Assembly: GCF_001419985.1 (NCBI RefSeq)
Contig: NZ_LJAL01000003.1
Location: 372,001 to 436,000, forward strand
DNA: 64,000 nucleotides
From: Loktanella sp. 5RATIMAR09
GTDB taxonomy: Bacteria > Pseudomonadota > Alphaproteobacteria > Rhodobacterales > Rhodobacteraceae
Reading direction: 5' to 3'
Position 1 is the first letter of the stretch. Each line of letters starts with the position of its first letter. This document shows positions 40,416 to 49,837 of this stretch, piece after piece. A model generated the notes under the pieces. The model was not told where the DNA came from. It worked only from the letters and a program-made list of their open reading frames with translations, and ran no database searches. Both the position numbers and the translations under genes were made by a program.

Positions 40416-41575
40416 GTCATCGCCGCCATCAATTCGCGCCCTACCAGCATCCGCCGGATTTCTGATGTTCCGGCCCCAATCTCCATCAGCTTGGCATCGC
40501 GGAACAACCGCGCCACGGGGGCATCGGCGAGGAACCCTGCCCCGCCCATCGCCTGCACGGCCTGATGGGCCTGCTTCATCGCCTCTTCGCTGGCATAAAG
40601 ACAGCAGGCCGCCGCATCCTGCCGCGTGACCGTCCCGCGATCGCAAGCGCGCGCCACTTCATAGACATAGGCCCGTGCCGAGTTCATCGCCGTATACATA
40701 TCGGCAATCTTGCCCTGCATCAGTTGGAAATTGCCAATCGGTTCGCCGAATTGTTTGCGGCTGCTCAGATAGGGCATCACCTCGTCCAGACAGGCGGCCA
40801 TAATGCCAAGGCCGATCCCCGCCAGCACAACACGTTCGTAATCAAGGCCCGACATCAGAACGCGCACGCCTTTGCCCTCTTCGCCCAGCACGTTGTCAAA
40901 GGGAACTTCGACATCATCAAAGATCAATTCGGCCGTGTTCGACCCCCGCATCCCCAGCTTGTCAAAATGGGGCGAGGTCGAAAAACCGGTCATCTCTTTC
41001 TCGATCAGAAAGGCGGTGATCCCTTTGGCCCCTGCCGCAGGATCGGTTTTTGCATAAACCACCAGCGTATCGGCATCGGGTCCATTGGTGATCCAGTATT
41101 TATTCCCGTTCAGACGGTAGTGGTCGTTCCGCTTTTCCGCCCGCAGCGCCATCGAGACAACATCCGATCCCGCCCCTGCCTCAGACATGGCAAGTGCGCC
41201 GACATGTTCGCCCGAAATCAGCCGCGGCAGGTATTTTGCCCGCTGCGCGTCAGTTCCGTTCAGCTTGATCTGGTTGACGCAAAGGTTGGAATGCGCCCCG
41301 TACGACAGGCTTACCGAGGCACTGGCGCGCGCGATTTCCTCAATCGCGACGGTGTGGGCCAGATAGGACATGCCCGCGCCGCCATAGGCCTCATCCACGG
41401 TGACGCCCAAAAGCCCCAGTTCGCCCATTTCGGGCCAAAGTGCGGGGGGAAAGGCATTGGATTTGTCAATGTCAGCCGCCATAGGCTTTACGCGGGTCTG
41501 CGCCCAATCGTGCACCATATCGCGCAGGGCGTTGACGTCCTCGCCCAGATCAAACGTCATTGAGGCATGAAACAT
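40412..41575 (-). CDS. liuA: Isovaleryl-CoA dehydrogenase
   Basis: A 387-residue acyl-CoA dehydrogenase that oxidises isovaleryl-CoA, transferring electrons to ETF. The segment GLDYERVVLAG carries the Glu in the isovaleryl-specific position, and EAGAGSDVVSM, YWITNG and GTSEIRRMLVGR mark the FAD and structural motifs. It is the first gene of the liu operon; the ATG at 41575 follows GGAG. The upstream frame to 41608 lies in the operator and was rejected. Confidence 0.95.
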   Translation of the reverse strand: MFHASMTFDLGEDVNALRDMVHDWAQTRVKPMAADIDKSNAFPPALWPEMGELGLLGVTVDEAYGGAGMSYLAHTVAIEEIARASASVSLSYGAHSNLCVNQIKLNGTDAQRAKYLPRLISGEHVGALAMSEAGAGSDVVSMALRAEKRNDHYRLNGNKYWITNGPDADTLVVYAKTDPAAGAKGITAFLIEKEMTGFSTSPHFDKLGMRGSNTAELIFDDVEVPFDNVLGEEGKGVRVLMSGLDYERVVLAGIGLGIMAACLDEVMPYLSSRKQFGEPIGNFQLMQGKIADMYTAMNSARAYVYEVARACDRGTVTRQDAAACCLYASEEAMKQAHQAVQAMGGAGFLADAPVARLFRDAKLMEIGAGTSEIRRMLVGRELMAAMT

Positions 41576-41587
41576 AGGAAGCTCCGC

Positions 41588-41637
41588 ATTAATTGAACGC
41601 TTGTTCATTAATAGGACGCGAGGCTGCGCCCTGTCGA
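41588..41637 (-). promoter_or_regulatory. liu operon promoter with overlapping palindromic operator
   Basis: The palindrome TGAAC-GCTT-GTTCA (41594-41607) is extended by ATTAAT arms to 41588-41612. On the minus strand TATTAA (-10, 41608-41613) overlaps its edge and TCGACA (-35, 41632-41637) is 18 bases away. A TetR-type repressor is the usual kind of protein for such a site; known liu regulators include MerR (LiuR) and TetR (LiuQ) families. Neither regulator gene lies in the window. Confidence 0.6.
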
Positions 41638-41659
41638 GTCATTTTTGATCGGTACGCGA

Positions 41660-42865
41660 CTACTCTGCCGCGACCTGCCCTTGATAAACCGCTGAAACCT
41701 CGGCGCGGATGATCCGTGCGATCAGCGCGCAATCCTCAAGACTGAAGGTCAGCGGCAAACGCATATCGACGACACCGGCCAGCACACGGTCCGAGGCGGG
41801 CATGGGTGTAGAGGGCACGTAACGCCAACTGTCATAGCGCGAGGTAAAGCCTTTGGGCTCTGCCCCACCGAACCATTTGAGCTCCACGCCCCGTGCCGCA
41901 CAGCGCGCCAGCACGGCCTCGACAGCGGCAGGCGCCCAATCGAGCAGAAGGAACTGGAAAGACGAGGCGACGAAGTGTTCCTTTTCAGGGCGCGGGATCA
42001 GCCGCAAGCCCGGCGTTGCGGCCAAACCTTCCTCCAACACACGGTAGCGCGCGTTCCAGCGGTCCGCCTGTGCGGCCAGATTACGCAACTGCGGGCGCAG
42101 GATCGCCGCGCGCAGATTATCCATCCGTCCCGAAATATTGGGCGTTTCATATTTGATCTTGGCGAATGTCTCGACCGGCGGGGCGGCGCGATGCTTTTCA
42201 AACAGCATATAACTGCCCGACAGCATGATCGCGCGGGCCATATCCTCGGGTCCGTCACAGATCAGGAAACCACCTTCGCCCGAATTGATGTGTTTGTAGG
42301 TCTGCGTGGAATAGCAGCCAAAGCGCCCCCAACGCCCGCTGGGTGTATCGCCCCAAGCGGCCCCCATAGTGTGGGCGCAATCCTCGATCACATCGACACC
42401 GGCGGCAGCACATAGCGCCATCAGCCGCTCCATATCGCAGATATGGCCGCGCATGTGGCTCAGCAGCAGAACCTTGGCCTGATCCAGCTTTGTTGCCAGA
42501 TCATCAAGGTCAATCACGAGATCTTCAGTGACGCCCACAAAGACCGGCACCCCCCCCACAGCCGCAATCGCACCGGGCACAGGAGCCAGTGTGAAGGCGT
42601 TGGTCAGCACCTTATCGCCATGCGCAACACCGGAGGCGCGCAAGGCCGTTGTCATCGCATAACCGCCCGACGCCACGGCAAGACAGTATTTCGCACCCAC
42701 CGTTGCCGCAAATTCTTCTTCCAACAGCGCGGCTTCGGCAATCTCGTCACCGCTGGTGTTGTAGCGGTGCAGGCGCCCCGATTGCATCACGGCATTGGCC
42801 GCCGCGATCCCTTCGGCAGGGATCGGTTCCTGCTGGGTGAAGCTGCCTTTGAAAATCTCTGTCAT
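41660..42865 (-). CDS. DegT/DnrJ/EryC1-family PLP aminotransferase
   Basis: A 401-residue PLP-dependent aminotransferase of the sugar or amino-sugar type. The PLP-Lys motif STQTYKHINSGEGG and the DCAHTMGA segment are clear. The ATG at 42865 has GGAG before it; the frame extends five codons upstream. Such enzymes act in polysaccharide or nucleotide-sugar pathways, but no sugar epimerase or glycosyltransferase gene is nearby. It lies between liuA and gph on the same strand, with its own upstream space. Confidence 0.9.
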   Translation of the reverse strand: MTEIFKGSFTQQEPIPAEGIAAANAVMQSGRLHRYNTSGDEIAEAALLEEEFAATVGAKYCLAVASGGYAMTTALRASGVAHGDKVLTNAFTLAPVPGAIAAVGGVPVFVGVTEDLVIDLDDLATKLDQAKVLLLSHMRGHICDMERLMALCAAAGVDVIEDCAHTMGAAWGDTPSGRWGRFGCYSTQTYKHINSGEGGFLICDGPEDMARAIMLSGSYMLFEKHRAAPPVETFAKIKYETPNISGRMDNLRAAILRPQLRNLAAQADRWNARYRVLEEGLAATPGLRLIPRPEKEHFVASSFQFLLLDWAPAAVEAVLARCAARGVELKWFGGAEPKGFTSRYDSWRYVPSTPMPASDRVLAGVVDMRLPLTFSLEDCALIARIIRAEVSAVYQGQVAAE

Positions 42866-42932
42866 GGTGCCAGTCTCCAAGCGGTTTACCTTTGCATCAA
42901 AGCACCCCTTTGGCCAATGTCATAGGGCCAAT

Positions 42933-43601
42933 TCAGCCGATGAGGCGGGCCACGACGCTATCAAGTTCGTCATAGCTGTCAATCGTGGCCTCAGCATCAA
43001 GCGCCAGTACATCATCGCGCCCCGGCCCGAAGGTGACAAGCACAGAGGGAACCCCTGCATTGCGCGATGTGTCGCGGTCGGTTGCCGTATCGCCCACAAG
43101 AAGCGACCGCGCAGGATCGCCACCGGCACGGCGTACCGCCTCGAAATGATGTTCGGGGTCGGGTTTGCGCACCGGCAAGGTGTCTGCCCCGATGAGTGAT
43201 CCAAAGGCATTACGCACACCAAGGCTGCGCATGAGCGTTTCGGCCAGTCCTTCGGGTTTGTTTGTCGCAATCCCGACGGCATAATCGGCCGACAGCAGGC
43301 GTTCAACCGCGTCCATTGCGCCGGGATAAAGCACGGTGTGCGTATCAATCGCCTGCGCATAGGCGGCAAGCAGCACAGGGTATTGCGCGTCTACTTCGGC
43401 CTGCCCGAAACCTTCGGTACGCGAAAAGCCCAAGGTCAGCATCGCCCGCCCGCCCCGCAGTGCTGTGGCGGCATCAGTGGCATGATCCAGCAGATCGCCC
43501 AAGCCCAGCCCGCGAAAGCAGCTATTCGCAGCGGCAATCAAATCGCCACTGGTATCGGCCAGCGTGCCGTCAAGATCAAAGATCACAGTGCGTTTTGTCA
43601 T
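42933..43601 (-). CDS. gph: Phosphoglycolate phosphatase (HAD family)
   Basis: A 222-residue HAD hydrolase with FDLDGTLADTSGD (motif I, Asp nucleophile) at 9-21 and VGDTATDRDTSRNAG (motif IV) near 165. It removes phosphate from 2-phosphoglycolate produced by DNA repair or Rubisco oxygenation. It is divergent from glmU with a 120-base shared upstream region. HAD specificity is hard to call from sequence; Gph is the best fit. Confidence 0.85.
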   Translation of the reverse strand: MTKRTVIFDLDGTLADTSGDLIAAANSCFRGLGLGDLLDHATDAATALRGGRAMLTLGFSRTEGFGQAEVDAQYPVLLAAYAQAIDTHTVLYPGAMDAVERLLSADYAVGIATNKPEGLAETLMRSLGVRNAFGSLIGADTLPVRKPDPEHHFEAVRRAGGDPARSLLVGDTATDRDTSRNAGVPSVLVTFGPGRDDVLALDAEATIDSYDELDSVVARLIG

Positions 43602-43721
43602 AGGCCATCCCTTTGTTGCCTCTCACTCTGTAACGCCCTGTAAACTGATGTGAACCCCCTTCCCCTTGTGATACTGAAAAAGGGCAGTAGAAGGCAGGTA
43701 ACAACAAGGTTCGAGGCAGCA

Positions 43722-45065
43722 ATGGCAACCGCATTGATCATTTTAGGCGCAGGTATGGGCACGCGCATGAATTCCGACCTGCCCAAGGTGCTGCATGAAA
43801 TCGCAGGCGCGCCAATGCTGGTGCATGCGATGAAAGCGGGGGCCGCGCTGGAGCCTGCGCGCACCGTGGTTGTCGCAGGGCATGGGGCGGCAGCGGTTGA
43901 GAAAGCGGCCAAGGCCTATGACCCTGACGTCATCGTTGCCATTCAAGAAGAGCAACTCGGGACTGCACATGCCGTGGCTCAGGCCCGCGCTGCGCTGGAC
44001 GGTTTTGACGGAGATGCCTTGGTGCTTTACGGGGACACCCCGTTTATCCGCCCCGAAACACTGGCCGCGATGATGGCGGCACGTCTGACACATGACATTG
44101 TCGTGCTGGGGTTTGAGGCCACCGATCCGGGCCGCTACGGGCGGTTGATCATGCAAGACGATCAGTTGGACCGGATTGTCGAATTCAAGGATGCATCAAA
44201 TGAGGAACGTGCGGTAACACTCTGCAATAGCGGCGTGATTGCCGCCGAAAGCGCGACGCTTTTTGACCTGATTGATGCTGTTGGCAACGAGAATGCGGCT
44301 GGCGAATACTACCTGACAGATATCATCGGTATCGCCCGTGCGCGGGGCCTTTCCGCTACCGTGGTACGCTGCGACGAGGCCGAAACGCTTGGTGTCAATT
44401 CAAGGGCTGAGCTGAGCCGCGCCGAGGCGTTGTTCCAGCAACACGCCCGCGAAATTGCGCAGGAAGATGGCGTCACCCTGACCGCACCCGAAACCGTTTT
44501 CTTCGCCCATGACACCGTGATCGGCCGCGATACGGTGATCGAGCCCAATGTCGTCTTTGGCCCCGGTGTAACGGTGGAATCGGGCGCCACCATCCGCGCC
44601 TTTAGCCATCTTGAGGGCTGTCATGTGGCGCGCGGGGCCGTGGTCGGCCCCTATGCGCGGCTGCGCCCCGGCGCGGAACTGGCCGAGGACGTCAAGATCG
44701 GCAATTTCGTGGAAATCAAGAACGCCCAGATCGCCGAGGGCGCCAAGGTCAACCACCTGTCGTATATCGGTGACGCCACCATCGGCGCGCGCAGCAACAT
44801 CGGCGCAGGTACGATTACCTGCAATTATGACGGCGTGTTCAAACACCACACAACGATCGGGCAGGATACGTTTATCGGGTCCAACACCATGCTGGTGGCC
44901 CCTGTCACGGTGGGTGATGCGGCCATGACCGGCAGTGGTTCGGTGGTCACAAAAGATGTACCTGCCGGTGATCTGGCCGTTGGCCGCGCACGGCAGGAAA
45001 ACAAGGCGGGCTTTGCCCTGCGCCTGTTTGAAAAACTCAAAGCACGCAAAGCAAAAGGGTCTTAA
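43722..45065 (+). CDS. glmU: Bifunctional UDP-GlcNAc pyrophosphorylase / glucosamine-1-P acetyltransferase
   Basis: A 447-residue enzyme making UDP-N-acetylglucosamine for peptidoglycan and LPS. The N-terminal nucleotidyltransferase has LGAGMGTRMNSDLPKVLHE near 8-26; the C-terminal left-handed beta-helix acetyltransferase has GPYARLRPGA, VEIKNA and GTITCNYDG. The ATG at 43722 follows GAGG; the open frame upstream to 43650 is not homologous. glmS follows two bases after its stop. Confidence 0.97.
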   Translation: MATALIILGAGMGTRMNSDLPKVLHEIAGAPMLVHAMKAGAALEPARTVVVAGHGAAAVEKAAKAYDPDVIVAIQEEQLGTAHAVAQARAALDGFDGDALVLYGDTPFIRPETLAAMMAARLTHDIVVLGFEATDPGRYGRLIMQDDQLDRIVEFKDASNEERAVTLCNSGVIAAESATLFDLIDAVGNENAAGEYYLTDIIGIARARGLSATVVRCDEAETLGVNSRAELSRAEALFQQHAREIAQEDGVTLTAPETVFFAHDTVIGRDTVIEPNVVFGPGVTVESGATIRAFSHLEGCHVARGAVVGPYARLRPGAELAEDVKIGNFVEIKNAQIAEGAKVNHLSYIGDATIGARSNIGAGTITCNYDGVFKHHTTIGQDTFIGSNTMLVAPVTVGDAAMTGSGSVVTKDVPAGDLAVGRARQENKAGFALRLFEKLKARKAKGS

Positions 45066-45067
45066 CC

Positions 45068-46891
45068 ATGTGTGGTATCATCGGCGTATTGGGCGATCAC
45101 GAAGCCGCCCCTCTTTTGGTCGAGGCGCTGAAACGGCTGGAATATCGCGGCTATGACAGTGCGGGGATTGCCACGATCAACGATGGCGCGCTGGATCGCC
45201 GCCGCGCGGTGGGCAAGCTGGTGAACCTGTCGGACCTGTTGGTGCACGAGCCGCTGGCCGGTAAATCTGGCATCGGACACACACGCTGGGCCACGCATGG
45301 TGCGCCCAACGTGGGCAACGCGCACCCGCACCGCGCGGGCGGCGTGGCTGTGGTGCACAACGGGATTATCGAGAACTTCCGCGAATTGCGCGCCTTTTTG
45401 GCCGAACATGGCGTGGGCTTTCAAACCGATACGGATACGGAAACGATTGCCCTGCTGGCAGATTACTATCGCAACCAAGGGCTATCGCCGCGTGATGCGG
45501 CAGAGCAGACCATCGCACGGCTTGAAGGGGCATATGCGCTGTGTTTCCTCTTTGACGGCGAAGACGACCTGTTGATCGCGGCGCGCAAAGGTTCACCGTT
45601 GGCCATCGGGTACGGGACGGGCGAAATGTTCGTGGGCTCTGACGCGATTGCCTTAGCCCCCATGACCGACCGGATCAGCTATCTCGAAGAAGGCGACTGG
45701 GCCGTGATCACGCGCAACTCGGTCGAAATTCGCGATGCAAACGGCACGATTGCCAATCGCGCGATCAAGACCATCCAGATTGATACCGCCATGGTCGACA
45801 AGGCTGGTTTCAAACACTTCATGGCCAAGGAAATCGCAGAGCAACCTGTCGTGTTGCAGGGGGCCCTGTCACATTACATCAACGCCGAAGCCACCGCCGT
45901 CACCATGCCCGAACCCCAGATCGACTTTGCTAAGGTCGAGCGGATGACAATGGTGGCTTGCGGGACGGCGTTCTACGCCTGTCTGGTTGCAAAATACTGG
46001 TTTGAACAGATCGCCGGCATCCCGGTCGAGGTCGATGTGGCCTCAGAATTCCGCTATCGCGAACCGCCTGTGACCAAAGGTACGGTCGCCCTTTTCATCA
46101 GCCAGTCAGGCGAGACCGCCGATACGCTGGCCGCCCTGCGGTACATGCAAGGCAAGGCCGACAAGATCATGGCGGTCGTCAACGTCCCCGAAAGCTCGAT
46201 CGCGCGCGAAAGCGATGTGCCGCTGCCTATTCTGGCGGGCACTGAAATTGGCGTGGCCTCGACCAAGGCGTTCACCTGCCAGCTGACCACGCTGGCGATC
46301 CTCGCACTGCGCGCGGCCCAGATGCGCGGCAGGATCAGCGATGCGGAACTGGCCGAAAAACTGGCCAATCTGCGCAGCCTGCCAGGGCTGATGAACCTCG
46401 CGCTCGGGATCGAGGGTAAGACCAAGGCGATCTCGCGCAAGTTGGCCGAGGCGCGCGATATCCTGTTTCTGGGGCGCGGGGCGATGTATCCTCTGGCCCT
46501 TGAGGGCGCTCTTAAATTAAAAGAAATCAGCTACATACACGCCGAAGCTTATGCATCTGGCGAACTCAAACACGGCCCCATTGCCTTGGTCGACAAACAT
46601 GTGCCGATCATCGTCATGGCCCCGCGCGACAACCTGTTCGAAAAGACTGTATCGAACATGCAAGAAGTCATGGCGCGCGGCGGCAAGGTGCTCTTGATTA
46701 CCGACCAAAAGGGCGCGGCCGAGGCCGGGACCGGCGTTTGGGACACCATCATCATGCCCGAGATTGATCCCTTCCTCGCGCCAATCCTTTATGCGATCCC
46801 GGCACAGCTTTTGGCCTATCACACAGCGGTCGCCAAAGGCACCGATGTGGACCAACCCCGCAATCTGGCAAAATCGGTGACTGTAGAATGA
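45068..46891 (+). CDS. glmS: Glutamine--fructose-6-phosphate aminotransferase
   Basis: A 607-residue amidotransferase that makes glucosamine-6-P. After removal of Met the N-terminal Cys2 (MCGIIGV) is the glutaminase nucleophile; two SIS domains occupy the C-terminal half (SQSGETADTLAAL, RGAMYPLALEGALKLKE) and the protein ends in DQPRNLAKSVTVE. It forms an operon with glmU and overlaps the AlkD-like gene by four bases. No glmS ribozyme is seen upstream, as the gap to glmU is two bases. Confidence 0.98.
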   Translation: MCGIIGVLGDHEAAPLLVEALKRLEYRGYDSAGIATINDGALDRRRAVGKLVNLSDLLVHEPLAGKSGIGHTRWATHGAPNVGNAHPHRAGGVAVVHNGIIENFRELRAFLAEHGVGFQTDTDTETIALLADYYRNQGLSPRDAAEQTIARLEGAYALCFLFDGEDDLLIAARKGSPLAIGYGTGEMFVGSDAIALAPMTDRISYLEEGDWAVITRNSVEIRDANGTIANRAIKTIQIDTAMVDKAGFKHFMAKEIAEQPVVLQGALSHYINAEATAVTMPEPQIDFAKVERMTMVACGTAFYACLVAKYWFEQIAGIPVEVDVASEFRYREPPVTKGTVALFISQSGETADTLAALRYMQGKADKIMAVVNVPESSIARESDVPLPILAGTEIGVASTKAFTCQLTTLAILALRAAQMRGRISDAELAEKLANLRSLPGLMNLALGIEGKTKAISRKLAEARDILFLGRGAMYPLALEGALKLKEISYIHAEAYASGELKHGPIALVDKHVPIIVMAPRDNLFEKTVSNMQEVMARGGKVLLITDQKGAAEAGTGVWDTIIMPEIDPFLAPILYAIPAQLLAYHTAVAKGTDVDQPRNLAKSVTVE

Positions 46892-47574
46892 CCACAACAA
46901 AACAGGCAATCGCCCAGTTGCGCGCCCTTGGCGATCCCGTCAAAGCGGTCGAAATGCACAAGTATCACAAGGTCGACCGCCCCTATCTGGGCATCGCCAA
47001 TCCCGTGATTGACGAACAGGTCAAAAGCTGGCGCGCCCAGGGTGATCTGGACGCGCGGCTCGCGCTGGCCAAGGGCCTGTGGAAGGGCAACACCCACGAG
47101 GGGCGGATTGCTGCGGCGAAACTTCTGACACAGGCGCGCATCAGGCCCGATGATGCAGGCGCTTGGGCGTTGATTGCGTCGTGGGTGCCGGATTTTGACG
47201 GCTGGGCTGTGGCCGATCACGCCTGCATTGCAGGACAAAAACGGCTGGTCGCTGACCCGTCCCGTCTGGATCAGGTCGCCAATTGGACCACATCCGAGCA
47301 TATGTGGACACGCCGCGCGGCCCTTGTGATGACCCTGCCGTGGACCAAACAAAACAACCCAAAACCCGCCGATCTGGCAATCCGCGAGCGCGTGCTGCGA
47401 TGGGCCGCGGGCTATGTCACGGATCACGACTGGTTCATTCAAAAGGCCATCGCTTCGTGGCTGCGCGATCTGTCCAAACATGACCCCGCACGCGTGCAAG
47501 CGTTTCTGGATGCGCATCAGGCCGATATGAAACCCTTCGCCGTCAAAGAGGCGGGGCGCAAACTGCCGCGATAG
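46888..47574 (+). CDS. DNA alkylation repair protein, AlkD-like
   Basis: A 228-residue all-helical HEAT-like repeat protein. The pattern MHKYHKVDRPYLGIANP near 23-39, WVPDFDGWAVADHAC near 99-113 and MWTRRAALV and VTDHDWFIQKAIASWLRDLSK matches AlkD-type DNA glycosylases that remove 3- and 7-alkyl purines. It is the third gene of the glmU-glmS-alkD-like unit with a four-base overlap. Confidence 0.85.
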   Translation: MTTTKQAIAQLRALGDPVKAVEMHKYHKVDRPYLGIANPVIDEQVKSWRAQGDLDARLALAKGLWKGNTHEGRIAAAKLLTQARIRPDDAGAWALIASWVPDFDGWAVADHACIAGQKRLVADPSRLDQVANWTTSEHMWTRRAALVMTLPWTKQNNPKPADLAIRERVLRWAAGYVTDHDWFIQKAIASWLRDLSKHDPARVQAFLDAHQADMKPFAVKEAGRKLPR

Positions 47575-47597
47575 CCCCGCGCTCGGCTGCGGGCTTT
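47572..47597 (+). terminator. Probable terminator after the glmUS unit
   Basis: AGCCCCGC, loop, GCGGGCT followed by TTCTATGTCTC directly at the end of the AlkD-like gene. The stem is GC-rich with one bulge and the T run is short. Confidence 0.4.
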
Positions 47598-47656
47598 CTA
47601 TGTCTCTTCAAACTTCCGCCGGAGGCATCCCGCAGCTTGCAGCTCATCGCGGCCAT

Positions 47657-48130
47657 TCAAGGCAGCGCAAACACCGTCAGTTCCGGCAGCGACGTCAGGG
47701 GCGCTTCAATCAGGCGCATCGCTGCAAGGCTGATCTGGCTGCCCGATCCGGCGGCCCCGCCCGAGGGGCGTAATTCGATATTGATCGACTTTCCCTGATA
47801 ATCCACGCGGCCCGCTGACAACTGTGTCACCAACGGCGTTTTAAGCCAGATACCCGCCTCTGCTGGAGAGCCTAGCGTGGCGATTGTGCGGCCTAGCGCC
47901 TGCGCGCCTGCCGGTGCGGTTGCGACGGCCGCTGCGCGATCTTCCGCGCTGGTGGTGTCGAATTGCTCGACGGTCACGGCATTTTGAGGGGGCGGCGGGG
48001 GCGGCGCGGGGTTCAGTGTCGGCGCGGGGGCGGCGACGGGGGCCGCGGGCGCAGGCCCGAACAGCCCCTGAAAAGAAGGTGTGGAACAGCCCGCAAGGGC
48101 GATAAGGGGGAGGGCTAGGATCAATCTCAT
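47657..48130 (-). CDS. Hypothetical lipoprotein
   Basis: A 157-residue protein with lipobox LAGC (MRLILALPLIALAGC), then an Ala/Pro linker (21-50) and a folded C-terminal part of about 100 residues with no Cys. It is likely a periplasmic or outer-membrane lipoprotein of the D1-like class seen in Rhodobacterales. Divergent from moaA with a gap of 86 bases. Family not recognised. Confidence 0.75.
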   Translation of the reverse strand: MRLILALPLIALAGCSTPSFQGLFGPAPAAPVAAPAPTLNPAPPPPPPQNAVTVEQFDTTSAEDRAAAVATAPAGAQALGRTIATLGSPAEAGIWLKTPLVTQLSAGRVDYQGKSINIELRPSGGAAGSGSQISLAAMRLIEAPLTSLPELTVFALP

Positions 48131-48216
48131 GACACCAGACTATGCTGTAGAAATCTGCGGCACAACGGGGGCCATGAGGCTTGCGCAAGGGATCGCCCGC
48201 ACGTAGGTTATGCCTT

Positions 48217-49221
48217 ATGACACAACCCCTTATTGATCCTTTCGCCCGCGCCATTGAATACTTGCGTGTTTCGGTCACAGACCGCTGTGATTTCCGCTGC
48301 GTGTATTGCATGTCCGAAAACATGACCTTCCTGCCCAAAAAGGAACTGCTGACGCTGGAAGAACTCGACCGTCTGTGTACCGCCTTTGTCCGTCTGGGCG
48401 TGCGCAAACTGCGGATTACGGGGGGCGAGCCCTTGGTACGCCGCGAGATCATGACGTTCTTTCGCAGCATGTCGCGCCATCTCGACAGCGGCGCGCTACA
48501 CGAGCTGACGCTGACAACCAACGGCAGCCAACTCGCACGGTTTGCCGATGATCTCTACGCGGCGGGTGTGCGGCGGGTGAATGTGTCGCTTGATACGCTG
48601 GATGAAAAGAAATTCGCTGATATTACGCGCTGGGGCCGCCTGCCCCAGGTCCTGAAAGGGATTGATGCCGCGCAAAAGGCAGGGCTGCGGGTCAAGATCA
48701 ATACCGTGGCGCTGAAAGGCTTTAACGAAGACGAACTGGAACAGCTGACCGATTGGTGCGCGTCGCGCGATATGGACCTGACGTTTATCGAGGTCATGCC
48801 GATGGGCGACTTGGGCAATGAAGACCGCTTTGGTCAATATTGGTCGCTCAAAGACCTGCGCGCACGGCTGGCGGAACGCTCGGAGCTGACCGATTTGCCA
48901 GAAAAAACCGGCGGTCCGGCCCGCTATGTGCGGGTTGAAAACACCGGTCAGAAGATCGGATTTATCACACCGCTCAGCCATAATTTCTGTGAAAGCTGCA
49001 ACCGCGTGCGGATTACCTGCACGGGCGAGATTTATACCTGTCTGGGTCAGGAAGGCCATTCCGACCTGCGCGCGCCATTGCGGGCATCAGAGGCGGATGT
49101 TGATCTTGAAAACGCCATCCGTGCCGCGATTGCACTGAAACCCAAAGGTCATGACTTTGATTATTCACGCCAACAGGTCGATGGGCAGGTCAGCAGACAT
49201 ATGTCACATACCGGCGGATAG
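48217..49221 (+). CDS. moaA: GTP 3',8-cyclase (molybdopterin synthesis)
   Basis: A 334-residue radical-SAM enzyme that converts GTP to the precursor used by MoaC. The first cluster is C24, C28, C31 (CDFRCVYC), and the second Cys set is near the C-terminus ([13 protein letters not shown]). The last two residues are Gly-Gly, which are catalytically required. The ATG at 48217 gives the usual MTQPLIDPF start; a longer frame to 48181 was rejected. It ends in a palindrome that overlaps the convergent gene. Confidence 0.97.
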   Translation: MTQPLIDPFARAIEYLRVSVTDRCDFRCVYCMSENMTFLPKKELLTLEELDRLCTAFVRLGVRKLRITGGEPLVRREIMTFFRSMSRHLDSGALHELTLTTNGSQLARFADDLYAAGVRRVNVSLDTLDEKKFADITRWGRLPQVLKGIDAAQKAGLRVKINTVALKGFNEDELEQLTDWCASRDMDLTFIEVMPMGDLGNEDRFGQYWSLKDLRARLAERSELTDLPEKTGGPARYVRVENTGQKIGFITPLSHNFCESCNRVRITCTGEIYTCLGQEGHSDLRAPLRASEADVDLENAIRAAIALKPKGHDFDYSRQQVDGQVSRHMSHTGG

Positions 49222-49247
49222 GTAAGGTGGATTTCAATCCACCTTAC
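49222..49247. terminator. Palindrome between convergent moaA and methyltransferase genes
   Basis: GTAAGGTGGATT-TC-AATCCACCTTAC: a perfect 12-base stem with a 2-base centre. It lies directly after moaA and overlaps the methyltransferase stop codon. It is likely a bidirectional terminator or a member of the GTGGG palindrome family. Confidence 0.65.
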
Positions 49248-49837
49248 GGTTTGCGCGCGATGAAATCGATCAGGGCCGCCTGCCCAACATGGGCACTGCC
49301 TGATCTTTGGTCGCGCTCGTAAACGGCACAGCGTTCAATCTTCCACCCGGCAAAGGCATCCCGCAAGAGCGCCTCGGTATACATGTTTTCAACATGCGGC
49401 GGCCCACCGGTACCGCGCCCGATTTGTTCAGGGCGGTAGCCGTGCAGCACAAGACGCCCGCCGCTGCGGAGCGCAGACTGCATATTGCTGAACTGCCGCG
49501 CCCGAAACGCGGGGTCTGCAAATTGGATGAAAATCGCAACGACCATGTCGTATTGCGCGGACCAATCCCAAGCGTCCCAGTCCGATACACGGGCATCAAC
49601 CGACACCTCCGCATCAGCGGCCAGCTCTCCCGCCCGCGCAATCGCCGTTGGCGAGGGATCAAATGCCGTTACCTGCATCCCGTGGCGGGCAAGGTGGACG
49701 CTGTTGCGCCCTTCCCCGTCTGCCACGCAAAGTGCCGCCTTACCTTCACGGATCATCCAAGGGTTTTCGGCCAGCACAGCCGCAGGTTCCGTCCCGAACA
49801 GATAGCCGTCACTGGCGCTATAGCGTTCTTCCCACAT
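49244..49837 (-). CDS. SAM-dependent methyltransferase (TehB-like)
   Basis: A 197-residue class I methyltransferase. The SAM motif ALCVADGEGRNSVHLA near 35-50 and AFDPSPTAIARAGE are clear, and IFIQFADP and GYRPEQIGRGTGGPP follow. It resembles the thiopurine/tellurite TehB-type enzymes. The ATG at 49837 shares a base with the amidohydrolase stop (TGATG), so translation is coupled. Substrate unknown. Confidence 0.88.
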   Translation of the reverse strand: MWEERYSASDGYLFGTEPAAVLAENPWMIREGKAALCVADGEGRNSVHLARHGMQVTAFDPSPTAIARAGELAADAEVSVDARVSDWDAWDWSAQYDMVVAIFIQFADPAFRARQFSNMQSALRSGGRLVLHGYRPEQIGRGTGGPPHVENMYTEALLRDAFAGWKIERCAVYERDQRSGSAHVGQAALIDFIARKP

